A stretch of 5,959 nt of DNA from contig CAMNFX010000090.1 in NCBI GenBank assembly GCA_946537585.1, positions 1-5,959 on the forward strand. Direction: 5' to 3'. Of this stretch, positions 5,598 to 5,959 are shown one piece after another. The DNA is from an uncultured Lachnospiraceae bacterium. GTDB lineage: Bacteria > Bacillota > Clostridia > Lachnospirales > Lachnospiraceae. Under the pieces are notes generated by a model. The model saw only the letters and a list, made by a program, of their open reading frames with translations. It made no database searches and was not told where the DNA came from. Position numbers and translations under genes: made by a program. How positions within the stretch are numbered: position 1 is the stretch's first letter; every line of letters begins with the position of its first letter.

Positions 5598-5959
5598 ATG
5601 GAAGATATTACCAAAGCACAAAACCGGCAGCAGCAGATCAGGATGGCAACGCGCATTGCGATCCCCGTGATCATGGAAAACCTTCTGATGACCCTCGTCA
5701 GCCTGGTGGATACAGCCATGGTCGGATCGATCGGGGCTTTTGCCACGACGGCTGTTGCGCTCGTCACTTCACCCGGCTGGCTGGTGAACGCTACCGTACA
5801 GGCTGTGACTGCCGGATGCTCTGTACTTGTCGCACACCGCGTAGGAGCCGGAAACTGGGAAGGTGCGCGAAGGGGTGCCCGTGAATCCATGAAGATCGGG
5901 CTGATGGTCGGCCTGTTTTTCTTTACGGTCATGGAACTGCTTTCTGCAAGGATCCCCGT
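5598..5959 (+). CDS. MATE family efflux transporter (partial, N-terminal part)
   Basis: This is the first 120 residues of a multidrug and toxin extrusion (MATE/DinF-type) inner-membrane transporter, normally about 450 residues; the window ends inside the codon after Pro120. MATE proteins export cationic drugs or metabolites by Na+ or H+ antiport. A hydrophilic N-terminus is followed by hydrophobic segments at about 18-43 and 48-78, with a third beginning near 97. LVSLVDTAMVGSIG (33-46) and AHRVGAGNWEGARRG (79-93) are typical of the first helices and loop. The start is uncertain. ATG 5598 lacks a good Shine-Dalgarno (GGGTGG at 5579-5584 is 13 nt away and inside a hairpin); an in-frame GTG at 5577 and an ATG at 5643 are alternatives. 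The 108-nt gap from thrC suggests a separate or differently controlled unit. The substrate cannot be inferred. Confidence 0.88.
   Translation, partial: MEDITKAQNRQQQIRMATRIAIPVIMENLLMTLVSLVDTAMVGSIGAFATTAVALVTSPGWLVNATVQAVTAGCSVLVAHRVGAGNWEGARRGARESMKIGLMVGLFFFTVMELLSARIP

Noticed and set aside
5525..5932. Minus-strand 135-residue frame and overlapping plus-strand frame (5531-5884) at the right end
   Set aside because: Both lie over the MATE reading frame that starts at 5598, which has a clear membrane-transporter sequence. The MATE frame is open to the window edge, which explains the lack of a stop.
1..5959. Search for CRISPR repeats, tRNA/rRNA genes, insertion sequences, toxin-antitoxin or phage genes
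   Set aside because: No regularly spaced repeats, transposase motifs, tRNA-like cloverleaf or defence-type genes were seen by eye. Nearly all the sequence is taken by known housekeeping families.

Overview
The window is a dense, entirely plus-strand run of seven protein genes. The last gene is cut by the right edge and the upstream gene lies mostly off the left edge. In order they are rpoZ (RNA polymerase omega), rimO (ribosomal protein S12 methylthiotransferase), pgsA (phosphatidylglycerophosphate synthase), a DUF2953 membrane protein, a GerW/YtfJ-family sporulation protein, thrC (threonine synthase) and the start of a MATE-family transporter. The gene content points to a spore-forming Clostridia, most likely a Lachnospiraceae-type bacterium. 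The reasons are the DUF2953-GerW pair, clostridial-style RimO and ThrC sequences, purine-rich Shine-Dalgarno sites and roughly balanced base composition. This is inference from protein resemblance; no marker gene here fixes the taxon.

Layout. Positions 1-89 hold the unassignable end of an upstream gene and a GC-rich hairpin (11-45). From 90 to 5489 the genes are packed like one operon. rpoZ and rimO share one base in a TAATG junction. The gaps are 10 nt (rimO-pgsA), 17 nt (pgsA-DUF2953), 34 nt (DUF2953-gerW) and 12 nt (gerW-thrC). The first larger gap, 108 nt, follows thrC and contains three hairpins, none with a proper U-tract. The MATE gene starts at about 5598 and runs off the end.

How the genes fit together. 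rpoZ-rimO-pgsA is a housekeeping block covering transcription, ribosome modification and phospholipid synthesis. DUF2953-gerW is a recognised Firmicutes neighbour pair (ytfI-ytfJ in Bacillus subtilis) linked to the spore or envelope. thrC is the last step of threonine synthesis and has no visible functional link to its neighbours. Close spacing suggests co-transcription, but I see no convincing promoter inside the block.

No tRNA, rRNA, CRISPR array, insertion sequence or phage-like gene was recognised. I do not see a novel multi-gene system; the genes belong to known families. The most interesting signals are small: an intrinsic-terminator-like hairpin inside the first codons of pgsA, the hairpin-rich leader before the MATE gene, and the joining of a housekeeping block to a spore gene pair and thrC.
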